Positions 27,086 to 34,881 of a stretch of DNA of 64,000 nucleotides are shown here, piece after piece. Position numbers and translations under genes: made by a program. The stretch spans positions 1 to 64,000 of the forward strand of contig JAFYJN010000050.1 in assembly GCA_017538105.1 (NCBI GenBank), given 5' to 3'. The notes under the pieces were generated by a model. That model searched no databases. It was not told the origin of the DNA and saw only the letters and a program-made list of their open reading frames with translations. The first letter of the stretch is position 1. The number at the start of each line of letters is the position of its first letter. The stretch comes from Prevotella sp. Its GTDB lineage: Bacteria > Bacteroidota > Bacteroidia > Bacteroidales > Bacteroidaceae.

Positions 27086-28582
27086 ATGAAGAAACTACTT
27101 ATGTTGGTGGCGGTGCTGTCGGTCACCTGCCTTCAGGAAGCAAAAGCCGACGTAGACCCAAATTTCTATGTCTACCTCTGTTTCGGACAGTCGAACATGG
27201 AAGGTAACGCGCAGTGGGAAGCCCAGGACGTGGGCAATGTTGACGAGCGGTTCCAGATGCTGGCTACCTGCAACTTCGACAGTCCCAAACGCACCAAGGG
27301 CAATTGGTATAAGGCCGTGTGCCCTATTGTCAGTCCTGTGGGAAAACTCGGTCCCTCCGATTATTTCGGACGTACAATGGTGAAGGCACTGCCCGACAAG
27401 AAGGTGGGTGTGATAGCCGTAGCCATGGGAGGCAGTCCCATTGAGATGTTCGACAAAGACCTTTATCAGGCGAAGCTCGCAAACAATCCTAATGAGTGGT
27501 GGGCACAACTCGCCAACAGATACTATGGCGGAAACCCCTACGGACGACTGATAGAAATGGCCAAGAAGGCCCAGGAGGTGGGTGTCATCAAGGGCATCTT
27601 GCTGCATCAGGGTTGCTCGAACTGCGGCGACCCGAACTGGCCCAACATGGTGAAAAAGATTTACAACGACATGCTTACCGACCTCGGCCTGAATGCTGAG
27701 GACGTGCCCTTGCTCGTGGGTGAGGTGGAATATGAGGACATGGGTGGCGGCTGTTCTGGGCATAACGTCCAGGTGGACCGTATTCCCGATGTCATCCCTA
27801 CCGGTCATGTGGTGTCGGCGAAGAACCTTCCCGGCAACGGCGCTGACCCCTGGCACTTCTCTGCCCAGGGCTACCGCATCTTAGGACAGCGTTATGCCAA
27901 GGTGGCCCTGAACCTGATGGGCATTGACATTGAGATCGACAAGCCCGAGATGGAACAGAAGGAATGGACGGTTGACGAACGTCTCACCGGCAGTTTGTCA
28001 GACTTGTCGGGCAAGTTGTTTGCCATCGTCAATGAAGAGGAGGAAATGGCTTTCTACGGTCCCGGTGCCCAGATGGTGGGCTACGACATCTTCAAGAATG
28101 CTTTCGACGTTTACAATGAGGGCTATTTCTTCAAGATAGGCCGTATCACCGGCGGACGCACGCTGCGCCTCTTCAATGCCGACGGTGACGAATACAAGGT
28201 GGCTGGAGGCTCTGCCTATCTGAACTCACAGGATGTGGATGGCGACTGCTGCTTCTTCAACGGTCTGAACAACCAGAGGGGTTATGCCATCCCCGACGGA
28301 GCCGTATGGGATATACAGTATGTGGAAGGCAAAGGCTGGTCGCTGAGAAATGTTGGTACCGGCAAGTACCTGAAGACCAACGATACAGCCAAATACGACG
28401 AACCCACCTACTTCACCTTCTGCACGCTGAAGGAAGTGACGACCGGCATAGAGGCCGTACCCTACGCCCTGCAACCGACACTCGGAGACCAATGGTACAT
28501 GATGGATGGCCGCCAACTCAAGGGCCAGCCTTCGACTCCGGGATTATATATCCATAATGGTAGGAAGATTGTGGTTAGATAG
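27086..28582 (+). CDS. CE6-type acetylxylan esterase (SGNH hydrolase)
   Basis: This 498-residue secreted esterase should remove acetyl groups from xylan. After the signal peptide (about 1-21) the sialate O-acetylesterase/CE6 fold begins: nucleophile Ser in FGQSNMEG (S36), oxyanion region VAMGGSPIEMFD, ILLHQGCSN, and the Asp/His pair in DPWHFSAQGYR (D254, H257). The second half (about 285-450) is a beta-rich accessory domain that may bind carbohydrate. It ends with TTGIEAV, YMMDGRQL and GLYIHNGRKIVVR, the shared tail. It has its own promoter and lies 27 bases before the active GH10 xylanase, so both are likely made together and deacetylation would help the xylanase. Confidence 0.85.
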   Translation: MKKLLMLVAVLSVTCLQEAKADVDPNFYVYLCFGQSNMEGNAQWEAQDVGNVDERFQMLATCNFDSPKRTKGNWYKAVCPIVSPVGKLGPSDYFGRTMVKALPDKKVGVIAVAMGGSPIEMFDKDLYQAKLANNPNEWWAQLANRYYGGNPYGRLIEMAKKAQEVGVIKGILLHQGCSNCGDPNWPNMVKKIYNDMLTDLGLNAEDVPLLVGEVEYEDMGGGCSGHNVQVDRIPDVIPTGHVVSAKNLPGNGADPWHFSAQGYRILGQRYAKVALNLMGIDIEIDKPEMEQKEWTVDERLTGSLSDLSGKLFAIVNEEEEMAFYGPGAQMVGYDIFKNAFDVYNEGYFFKIGRITGGRTLRLFNADGDEYKVAGGSAYLNSQDVDGDCCFFNGLNNQRGYAIPDGAVWDIQYVEGKGWSLRNVGTGKYLKTNDTAKYDEPTYFTFCTLKEVTTGIEAVPYALQPTLGDQWYMMDGRQLKGQPSTPGLYIHNGRKIVVR

Positions 28583-28609
28583 TGATAATAAATATAACAG
28601 ATAAACTTT

Positions 28610-30853
28610 ATGAAACGCATCACAAAAACTTACGTCTTAGTGTGCTTGCTGTCGGCAGTATCCATGTCGGCATCAGCGCAGTTGAGTAGCAATCCCGACA
28701 AGTTTTTGGGTAACATCACCACCTCTGGTCAGATAGACTGGGGTTCGGAGAGGTTCTACCAGCTGTGGAACCAGATTACTCCCGAGAATGAAAGCAAGTG
28801 GAACTCGGTGCAGGGTGGCGGCCAGAACAGTTGGAACTGGGGCAGCATCGATAACATTGACAACTATGCCAAGAACCACCATTTCCCCTTCAAGTTCCAT
28901 GCTCTGGTGTGGGGAGCCCAATATCCCGGCTGGATAAGGGACCTGTCTTTGGGGGCCCGCTATAATGCCATCGTGAAATGGATGGATGAGGTGAAGAAGC
29001 GCTATCCTGATTTGGCCTTGATCGATGTGGTGAACGAGGCCATCACAGGGCATCAGCAAGACACCCCCTACTTCATCGAGGCACTTGGCGGTACGGGCAA
29101 GACGGGCTATGACTGGCTTCTCAAGGCCTTTGAACTGGCCGGAGAACGTTGGCCGGACGCCATCCTTATCTACAACGACTTCAACACCTTCCAGTGGAAC
29201 ACCGATCAATTTATCGACTTGGTGCGTACGCTGCGCGACGCCGGAGTGCCTATCGATGCCTACGGCTGTCAGAGCCACGACCTGACAGATTGCAGCGAGA
29301 CTAGTTTCCAGAATGCGATGGTGAAGCTTCAGAATGCGCTGAAGATGCCTATGTACAGCACGGAGTACGATATCGGCACTGACAATGACAACCTCCAGCT
29401 GCAACGTTTCAAAGAACAGATACCCTACATGTGGGAGGCTGACTACTGCGCGGGCATCACCCTTTGGGGCTATATCCGCCATCATACTTGGACGACCAAC
29501 GGCAACAGCGGTATCATCGAGGAAGACGGTACCGACCGTCCCGCCATGGAATGGTTGCGTACCTATATGCAGAGCGATGCCGCCAAGAATGCCCCAAGTC
29601 CATTCCCCGGCATGAAGAAGGAAGCTTCTATTTATGTGCATCCGGCAGCGCTGAAGGTGGCCAAGGAAGACGTGATGCCCATCAAGGTGCGCGCCAGCAT
29701 GGCAACGAAGGAGATAGAGAAGATAGACCTTTATGTGGGAGATGAGCTGATTGCCACCATGACGGAGGCTCCCTACCTCGCGGAATACACCTCGAGCACG
29801 AGTGGTTGGAAGACGCTGAAGGCTGTGGTCACCACCACTGACGGCTCTGTCTATGAGCGCCTGTCACGTTTCCAGGTGCTCGCCTCTACCACCAAGCGCG
29901 AACCTTTCAACGAGGTAGTGCCTGAACTGCCCGGCACCATCATCGCCGAGGAATTCGACAAAGGAACATCGGGCGTAGCGTATAGTAACGTGTCACGCTC
30001 CACCTTCAATTCCACAACTCTCAAAACCAATGCATGGATGGAGTACACCGTCGACGTCAAGGAAGATGGGTTCTACACCATGAATGTTGAGGTCGCCTCC
30101 ACAAAAACAGGCGGTGTGTTCCATCTGTCGGAATATTCATTCGATAACCTCGCCTTCCTGACCAATCTCACGGAAGTGCCAAATACAGGCAGCGCCACCG
30201 AATTCGTGACGTTACGCTGCCCGATGACACAAGAGCTGACGGCTGGCCGTCATAAATTCTGCCTGAATATCGACAAGGGAGGTTTCTACATCAAGAGCAT
30301 GACATTCACCCCAGTTCCCGTCATCGAGATGCCCGGTACGCTTGAAATGGAAGACTTTAATACCTGTGGCGACGGTATTGACTTCAGCAACGGCAACGGC
30401 GGCACCGTTCTCGCCAATACTAACAACGGCGAGTGGCTGGAATATCTGGTGGACGTGAAGCAGAGCGGCAAATATTCCTACGAGGCTACCGTCTCGTCGG
30501 CTGTCGATAACGCGAAGTTCTCGTTGACCCTGATTGATGGCGACGGCAACGAGAAGTCGCTGGGCTCCGTGAGCGTGCCTCAGACCGGCAGTCTGGATAA
30601 CTATCAGGTGAAGACGGGTAAAATCAGAAACACCATCAATGCCGGAAAGCAGAAACTGCGCATCACCATCACCAATGGCAGTTTCAATATCGACAAGATA
30701 AATTTCATCTGCACAGAGTCCACCGACGGCATCACCGAGGTGACTGACGACGAGGCAGGCGCCGGCGTATCCTATAACCTCTCCGGTCAGAAAGTGGGTG
30801 AGAGCTATCGTGGTATCGTGGTGCGTAAAGGTAAGAAAATTGTTGTGAAATAG
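28610..30853 (+). CDS. GH10 endo-beta-1,4-xylanase with C-terminal binding modules
   Basis: This 747-residue secreted xylanase keeps all catalytic features. Signal peptide about 1-23. The GH10 barrel (about 28-325) contains ITPENESKW, FKFHALVWGAQYPGW, acid/base Glu in LIDVVNEAI (E143), CQSHDL, and nucleophile Glu in YSTEYDIG (E252). An Ig-like domain (about 340-420, IDLYVGDELIATMTEAPY) follows, then two jelly-rolls of the CBM6/CBM35 kind (about 440-570 and 580-705; TIIAEEFDKG and TLEMEDFNTCGDGIDFSNG). The tail has DGITEV, YNLSGQKV and GIVVRKGKKIVVK. It differs clearly from the nucleophile-less GH10-like protein at 16781. It probably acts outside the cell on long xylan chains and feeds the Xus proteins. 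Confidence 0.92.
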   Translation: MKRITKTYVLVCLLSAVSMSASAQLSSNPDKFLGNITTSGQIDWGSERFYQLWNQITPENESKWNSVQGGGQNSWNWGSIDNIDNYAKNHHFPFKFHALVWGAQYPGWIRDLSLGARYNAIVKWMDEVKKRYPDLALIDVVNEAITGHQQDTPYFIEALGGTGKTGYDWLLKAFELAGERWPDAILIYNDFNTFQWNTDQFIDLVRTLRDAGVPIDAYGCQSHDLTDCSETSFQNAMVKLQNALKMPMYSTEYDIGTDNDNLQLQRFKEQIPYMWEADYCAGITLWGYIRHHTWTTNGNSGIIEEDGTDRPAMEWLRTYMQSDAAKNAPSPFPGMKKEASIYVHPAALKVAKEDVMPIKVRASMATKEIEKIDLYVGDELIATMTEAPYLAEYTSSTSGWKTLKAVVTTTDGSVYERLSRFQVLASTTKREPFNEVVPELPGTIIAEEFDKGTSGVAYSNVSRSTFNSTTLKTNAWMEYTVDVKEDGFYTMNVEVASTKTGGVFHLSEYSFDNLAFLTNLTEVPNTGSATEFVTLRCPMTQELTAGRHKFCLNIDKGGFYIKSMTFTPVPVIEMPGTLEMEDFNTCGDGIDFSNGNGGTVLANTNNGEWLEYLVDVKQSGKYSYEATVSSAVDNAKFSLTLIDGDGNEKSLGSVSVPQTGSLDNYQVKTGKIRNTINAGKQKLRITITNGSFNIDKINFICTESTDGITEVTDDEAGAGVSYNLSGQKVGESYRGIVVRKGKKIVVK

Positions 30854-30856
30854 TTT

Positions 30857-31071
30857 AGAAGTTAAAGGAGTTAAGGAGTTAAAGGAGTTAAGCCAAATGC
30901 CAGAGACGGAGTAATGGCTTAACTTCTGAGCGAAGCGATAACTTCTTAATTACACAAATGACGGAGTAATGGCTTAACTTCTGAGCGAAGCGATAACTTC
31001 TTAATTACACAAATGACGGAGTAATGGCTTAACTTCCGAGCGAAGCGATAACTTCTTAACTCCTTAACTAC
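30857..31071. repeat. Tandem-repeat hairpin element with 55-bp direct repeats
   Basis: A left array of GGAGTTAA-type units (about 30857-30892) is followed by a 55-base unit starting ACGGAGTAATGGCTTAAC, repeated at 30906-30960, 30961-31015 and, with changes, 31016-31060. Inverted units (AACTTCTTAACTCCTTAAC) close the right side. Each 55-base unit carries GAGCGAAGCG, a relative of the CGCTACGCTC segment in other elements. There is no ORF. Confidence 0.85.
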
Positions 31072-31081
31072 AGAGAAAAAA

Positions 31082-32815
31082 ATGCGAAACGAGAAAATGT
31101 ATAAGAAACTATTTGCTACGGCAGTCTTCATGGCGGCTTGCATACATGCCGGAGCACAGACCCTGGCAAACAACTATAAGGGAACGAACGACGGCAATCC
31201 CATCAGTGGCAGCGTGTTCTGCGCCGACCCTACTGCCCTCGAATACAATGGTCGTCTGTATGTCTATGGTACGAACGACCACCAGCAATTTATCAAGAAC
31301 GGTAAGACGGGCGACAACAGCTATGGAGACATCAAGTCGTTGGTGGTTTTCTCTACCGAAGACATGGTGAACTGGACTTTCCACGGCACCATCGACGCAC
31401 AGAAACTCTGTTCCACCTGGTCGGGGAACCCCTGGTACACAGGTTTCATGAACTCATGGGCTCCTTCCGTGACCTGGCGTCACAATGAAGAGACCGGCAA
31501 GGATGAGTTCTTCCTCTACTTTGCCAACACGAGCCACGGCGTGGGCGTGCTGACGGCCGAATCGCCAGTGGGTCCCTGGAAGTCGCCTCTCAAAAAGTCG
31601 CTCATCAACAAAGACACCCCGGGGGCACTTCAGTCGGCGGCTAATTTCGACCCTGGCGTGGTGATTGACGATAACGGCACGGGGTGGCTCACCTTCGGTG
31701 GTCTCGGTCCCGAGGGCAACGGCACGAACTTGCTCCCCGGCGACACCCGTATCATCAAGTTGCAGCCCTCCATGACCGCCATCGACGGCACGGCAGTCCT
31801 GTTGCCGGCTCCCTATCATTTTGAAGCCAACGAGCTGAACATGATTGGCGGCAAGTATGTCTTCACGTACTGTTCCAATTGGAGCCGCGACAACAACGAA
31901 TGGAATGCCTATACCGCCGAGCACGGCATCACGGCCCCCGTTCCGAGCACAGGTACTATGTGTTACATGGTTGCCGACGATCCTACGGACCCCAGCTCTT
32001 GGGTGTACAAAGGCGTTTACGGCCCTCATCCAGGTACCTCGGGCAACAACCACTCGCACCTTCAGAAATTCAAAGGGAAGTACTATCATATCTACCATTC
32101 GGGGGCGCTGCTTGAAGCGATGAAGAGTGCGGGCGACCTCAACAATGCCGGCGGCTACCGCTCACTCTGCGTGAATGAGGCTACGGTAAACGAGTCGACG
32201 CAGACCATCAACCAGGTTACGCTCGACCTCACTGGCGTAGAGGCAGTTGGCACGATGAACGCATTGGAACTGCAAGAGGCAGAGACCATAGCCACCTGTG
32301 GCGGCATCAACTACGAAGACTTTACCAATATCACCAAGAACGGTCGCATCAGCAATCTGGGCAACGACGCATCGGAAAACATGCAGGTGAAGATGAAAGA
32401 GGGTTCGTGGTTTATGCTGCGTCGTGTAGATTTTGGTTCTGAGGGCGCGACAAGACTCATGTTGCGTGCCAAGGGAGAGGGAACTGTCGAGGTACGTATC
32501 GGCAGGAAAGGAGCCAAGTCAGAGGCCACCTTCAACGTCTCGTCAGACGAAATGAGCGACTACACCATCGATGTTGACGCATCCCGGTTCAAGGGCACCA
32601 AGACCATCTATATCGTCGTCTCGTCCGGTTCTGCCGTTTATTTAGATGCTTGGCAGGCCTTTGATGCACAGTCGGATGGCATACATCAGGTGGAGAGTGA
32701 CACTGCCGTCAAAGCGTCGGACGATTATTACAACATTGCCGGCCAACGCATTGACCCCTCAGCCCACTACCGCGGCATCGTCATACACAACGGCAACAAG
32801 TACATAAAACGTTAA
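31082..32815 (+). CDS. GH43 family glycoside hydrolase with C-terminal CBM6-like domain
   Basis: This 577-residue secreted protein is most likely an arabinofuranosidase or xylosidase that removes side groups from xylan. The five-bladed propeller spans about 28-375. The general base Asp is in SVFCADPTAL (D49), the pKa-setting Asp in NFDPGVVID (D190), and the acid Glu probably in YHFEANELN (E248). A CBM6-like jelly-roll (about 395-520) starts at LELQEAETIATCGGI and has LDAW near its end. The tail DGIHQV, YYNIAGQRI, GIVIHNGNKYIKR is the shared end of this region. It sits alone after the 55-bp repeat element, so it may have its own promoter there. The GH43 subfamily and exact bond are not resolved from motifs. 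Confidence 0.88.
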   Translation: MRNEKMYKKLFATAVFMAACIHAGAQTLANNYKGTNDGNPISGSVFCADPTALEYNGRLYVYGTNDHQQFIKNGKTGDNSYGDIKSLVVFSTEDMVNWTFHGTIDAQKLCSTWSGNPWYTGFMNSWAPSVTWRHNEETGKDEFFLYFANTSHGVGVLTAESPVGPWKSPLKKSLINKDTPGALQSAANFDPGVVIDDNGTGWLTFGGLGPEGNGTNLLPGDTRIIKLQPSMTAIDGTAVLLPAPYHFEANELNMIGGKYVFTYCSNWSRDNNEWNAYTAEHGITAPVPSTGTMCYMVADDPTDPSSWVYKGVYGPHPGTSGNNHSHLQKFKGKYYHIYHSGALLEAMKSAGDLNNAGGYRSLCVNEATVNESTQTINQVTLDLTGVEAVGTMNALELQEAETIATCGGINYEDFTNITKNGRISNLGNDASENMQVKMKEGSWFMLRRVDFGSEGATRLMLRAKGEGTVEVRIGRKGAKSEATFNVSSDEMSDYTIDVDASRFKGTKTIYIVVSSGSAVYLDAWQAFDAQSDGIHQVESDTAVKASDDYYNIAGQRIDPSAHYRGIVIHNGNKYIKR

Positions 32816-32830
32816 TCTCCCTTGTGACTG

Positions 32831-32860
32831 AAGATAAAGGAAGATCAAGGACAATAACAA
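32831..32860. repeat. Short element with GAAGATAAAG units and GGACAATA boundary
   Basis: Two GAAGAT-type units lead to GGACAATA at 32849-32856 in the gap after GH43. The same alphabet occurs in inverted form at 33681-33753 after queF, so the two may be relatives. Confidence 0.6.
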
Positions 32861-32927
32861 ATATCCACTTGTAACAAATGACAAAGTAAGGGTTACCTGT
32901 ACGAATACACTTATTGTATTATTGTCG

Positions 32928-32935
32928 TATCTTTG
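32928..32935 (+). promoter_or_regulatory. Bacteroidetes -7 promoter box with no gene directly after it
   Basis: TATCTTTG followed by CAAAC has the form of a real -7 box. The next features are a stem-loop terminator about 60 bases later and a separate promoter for queF, so this box may start a short RNA. Confidence 0.6.
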
Positions 32936-32941
32936 CAAACA

Positions 32942-33026
32942 GAGAACAAGAAATATAACTTTATTCGTGCTTTTCATGAAAATGAAAGACAATTAAGAGA
33001 CTGGATCGTGAGATTCGGTCTCTTTT
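32942..33026 (+). ncRNA. Candidate small RNA of about 85 nt
   Basis: The span begins about seven bases after a good -7 box and ends in a 13-bp stem (32995-33007 with 33012-33024) capped by the GNRA-like loop GTGA and followed by TTTT. Inside is only a six-codon ORF (ATG AAA ATG AAA GAC AAT TAA), so it could also be a leader peptide. No named RNA family was recognised. The simpler reading is that the stem is just the GH43 terminator. Confidence 0.4.
32995..33026 (+). terminator. Rho-independent terminator
   Basis: AAGAGACTGGATC pairs with GATTCGGTCTCTT (two G-T pairs) over a GTGA loop, then T residues. It ends transcription from GH43 and/or the candidate small RNA. Confidence 0.8.
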
Positions 33027-33030
33027 AGTC

Positions 33031-33076
33031 TCACCCCCAACCCACCCCTACCCTCCCAGAGGGAGGGAGTAGTGAA
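33031..33076. repeat. C/G-rich palindromic repeat
   Basis: CCCACCCCTACCCTCCC / GGGAGGGAGTAG is the family unit also seen at 4779 and 41360. It lies between the terminator and the queF promoter. Confidence 0.75.
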
Positions 33077-33134
33077 GGGGCAAGGCTATAATTAGGAAAT
33101 TCTTGGAAAACTAAAGAATCTTGGAAAAAAGCGT

Positions 33135-33142
33135 TATCTTTG
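33135..33142 (+). promoter_or_regulatory. -7 promoter box of queF
   Basis: TATCTTTG lies 23 bases before the queF ATG, giving a very short leader. This leaves no room for a preQ1 riboswitch between the start point and the gene. Confidence 0.75.
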
Positions 33143-33164
33143 CAAAGAAATAAAAAGGAATGGT

Positions 33165-33626
33165 ATGAGCGATAGAAAAAATGAAAAGTTGATGGCTTTG
33201 GGCAGAACGACACAATACTCTGCCGACTACGCCCCTGAATTGTTGGAGACTTTTGAAAACCAACACCCTGATAACGACTATTGGGTGCATTTCAACTGTC
33301 CCGAGTTCACGACCCTCTGCCCCATCACAGGCCAACCCGATTTCGGTCAGATTCTCATCAGCTATATCCCCGACAAGCGGATGGTAGAGAGCAAGAGTCT
33401 GAAACTATACCTGTTCAGTTTCCGTAACCATGGCGATTTCCACGAAGACTGCGTGAACATCATCATGAAAGACCTCATCCGTCTGATGGACCCGAAATAC
33501 ATCGAGGTAAAGGGTCTGTTCCTGCCACGTGGCGGCATCAGCATCCACCCCTATGCGAACTACGGGCGCCAGGGCACAAAATACGCCGAGTGGGCTGAAG
33601 AAAGACTCAAGAATTATAAGGAGTAA
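33165..33626 (+). CDS. queF: NADPH-dependent 7-cyano-7-deazaguanine reductase
   Basis: QueF reduces preQ0 to preQ1 in the cytosol during queuosine synthesis for tRNA. The 153-residue size is that of the short, single-domain (YkvM-like) type. The catalytic Cys is in [16 protein letters not shown] (near residue 51), which binds the nitrile as a thioimide. The QueF signature [22 protein letters not shown] lies at about 74-95. It stands alone with its own -7 box and with repeats on both sides; no other queuosine genes are next to it. Start ATG 33165 is the only one that fits the promoter. Confidence 0.93.
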   Translation: MSDRKNEKLMALGRTTQYSADYAPELLETFENQHPDNDYWVHFNCPEFTTLCPITGQPDFGQILISYIPDKRMVESKSLKLYLFSFRNHGDFHEDCVNIIMKDLIRLMDPKYIEVKGLFLPRGGISIHPYANYGRQGTKYAEWAEERLKNYKE

Positions 33627-33635
33627 GATTACTGA

Positions 33636-33673
33636 CCCCACCCCTATCCCCTCCCCTACAAGGGAGGGGAACA
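33636..33673. repeat. C/G-rich palindromic repeat
   Basis: CCCCACCCCTATCCCCTCCCC / GGGAGGGG hairpin just after the queF stop, family as at 4441. Confidence 0.75.
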
Positions 33674-33680
33674 GGTAAGG

Positions 33681-33753
33681 TATTGTCCTTTATCTTCGCC
33701 GCTGACAAGCGGCTATCTTCCTTTATTTTCCTTTATCTTCTTTTATCTTCATA
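33681..33753. repeat. Inverse-oriented element: TATTGTCC boundary, then CTTTATCTTC array
   Basis: TATTGTCC at 33681-33688 is the reverse complement of GGACAATA. It is followed by TTTATCTTC units, one hairpin GCCGCT-gaca-AGCGGC, and more CTTTATCTTC units to about 33753. Read on the minus strand this is a GAAGATAAAG array ending at the common boundary. Confidence 0.7.
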
Positions 33754-33767
33754 ACATGCGGAATTTG

Positions 33768-33824
33768 ACCTAGGAGAACTTAGGAAAACTTTGGAGAACT
33801 TAGGAAAGCCTATAGACTCAGGAA
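33768..33824. repeat. CTTAGGAAAA tandem repeat
   Basis: Five diverged units of CTTAGGA(G/A)AA end in AAAGCCTATAGACTCAGG. The same alphabet follows the HD gene at 37381-37415 and ends AAAGCCTAATA. It lies at the 3' side of the minus-strand lipoprotein gene. Confidence 0.65.
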
Positions 33825-33833
33825 TTAACACTC

Positions 33834-34628
33834 CTATTTTGTGACCAAGGAATCGGGTTTGCGGGAATAGCCTTGCAGGCGGTCGGCAAACTTGATGACC
33901 ATGGTATCGGCCTCAAGAAGTATCAGTTCTGCCGTGTCGTTGATGAGTTCACGCGCCCTTTGGTCATTCTTACCGTCCTTGGGTCGCGAACGGTACGAGA
34001 AAATCAGTTTGCCATTATGCACATGCCATTCTGAATAGCGCTTGGCACGCGGATATTCCACTGGCGACTCATCGTCGAGCGCCCTTTTACGCGGAGGGCC
34101 ACCCACCGACTGTGCCGTGAAATCTCGTTTCAATGTAAAGCCATATTCCACGGGAATCATCAAAGTCTGCACCAAAGAGTCGAATGCCGCCTGTTCCTGT
34201 GCCGACAGTTTTATTTCATCTCCCTCGCCAAGTTGTTTCACGGTGGGAAGCACCTGATATACCCATGTACCTTTCAGCTGTTCGAGGTTGATGACGAACA
34301 ACACCTCCTTGGGGTTGTCGGGGTTCAGCACCAACGCCACCTTGTCGCCCACGGAGGGCATGCCGAAGATGCGACGCTCCTTCAACGCGCTGAGGATGCT
34401 GTAGCTCACTGGGTCGCCCCCCTTGTCGGGGAGGAAGACGAGCGAGGAGTCGCCCCCACCCTCACATGCCAGTCCATAGATTGTGGAGTCGCCCTTTGCC
34501 TCATACATCTTCACAGCACCAAGGGAAGATATTTCGTCGGCCTCATCCTGTTCGGTCGCTGGTCTTTCCCCACATGCGATGGCGAGCGCCATCAAGGCGA
34601 GAGTATAGATTAAGCTTTTACGTTTCAT
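33834..34628 (-). CDS. Lipoprotein of unknown function
   Basis: This 264-residue protein has a lipoprotein signal (MKRKSLIYTLALMALAIACGE, Cys at 20). An upstream ATG at 34652 would add eight residues and weaken the signal, so ATG 34628 is chosen. The N-terminal half has beta strands typical of a small barrel (KMYEAKGDSTIYGLACEGG, SLVFLPDKGGDPVSYSI). The middle holds GTWVYQVLPT and the C-terminal half HVHNGKLIFSYRS. No named family is recognised. It may be a periplasmic or outer-membrane beta-barrel-like lipoprotein. It is transcribed away from the carboxyltransferase at 34882, and both share the A/T-rich gap. Confidence 0.75.
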   Translation of the reverse strand: MKRKSLIYTLALMALAIACGERPATEQDEADEISSLGAVKMYEAKGDSTIYGLACEGGGDSSLVFLPDKGGDPVSYSILSALKERRIFGMPSVGDKVALVLNPDNPKEVLFVINLEQLKGTWVYQVLPTVKQLGEGDEIKLSAQEQAAFDSLVQTLMIPVEYGFTLKRDFTAQSVGGPPRKRALDDESPVEYPRAKRYSEWHVHNGKLIFSYRSRPKDGKNDQRARELINDTAELILLEADTMVIKFADRLQGYSRKPDSLVTK

Positions 34629-34668
34629 GACTTTTTTGTTCAAGTATGGCATTTACCCAACTTTTTTG

Positions 34669-34692
34669 TAGTTAAGGAGTTAAGAAGTTAGC
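34669..34692. repeat. Fragment of a GGAGTTAA tandem array
   Basis: GTAGTTAAGGAGTTAAGAAGTTAGC is a single arm of the alphabet used at 30857. It has no boundary or inverted arm and looks like a relic. Confidence 0.55.
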
Positions 34693-34840
34693 TGATTATT
34701 TCTTTTGCAAATGTATGGATTATTTTGCAAACAACACCTTTTTGCGATTAAAAAACACGCATAGAGGTTGTCATTTGTTGAAAAAGACGAAAAAAAAGAA
34801 AAAAAAACGCCCTGACATGGTTTGGATGAAAAAAAAACAT

Positions 34841-34848
34841 TATTTTTG
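34841..34848 (+). promoter_or_regulatory. -7 promoter box of the carboxyltransferase gene
   Basis: TATTTTTG followed by CA, 33 bases before the ATG at 34882. A TTTGG at 34821 is nearby but 16 bases away, shorter than the usual -33 spacing. Confidence 0.7.
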
Positions 34849-34881
34849 CATAAGACATTTGTAACTTAAAACATAATACGC

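Noticed and set aside
30906-31060. CRISPR array
   Set aside because: The 55-base units follow each other with no spacers, and no cas gene is present.
32942-33164. preQ1 riboswitch upstream of queF
   Set aside because: The queF promoter box is 23 bases before the ATG, leaving no leader. The upstream stem-loop lacks the A-rich pseudoknot tail of preQ1-I.
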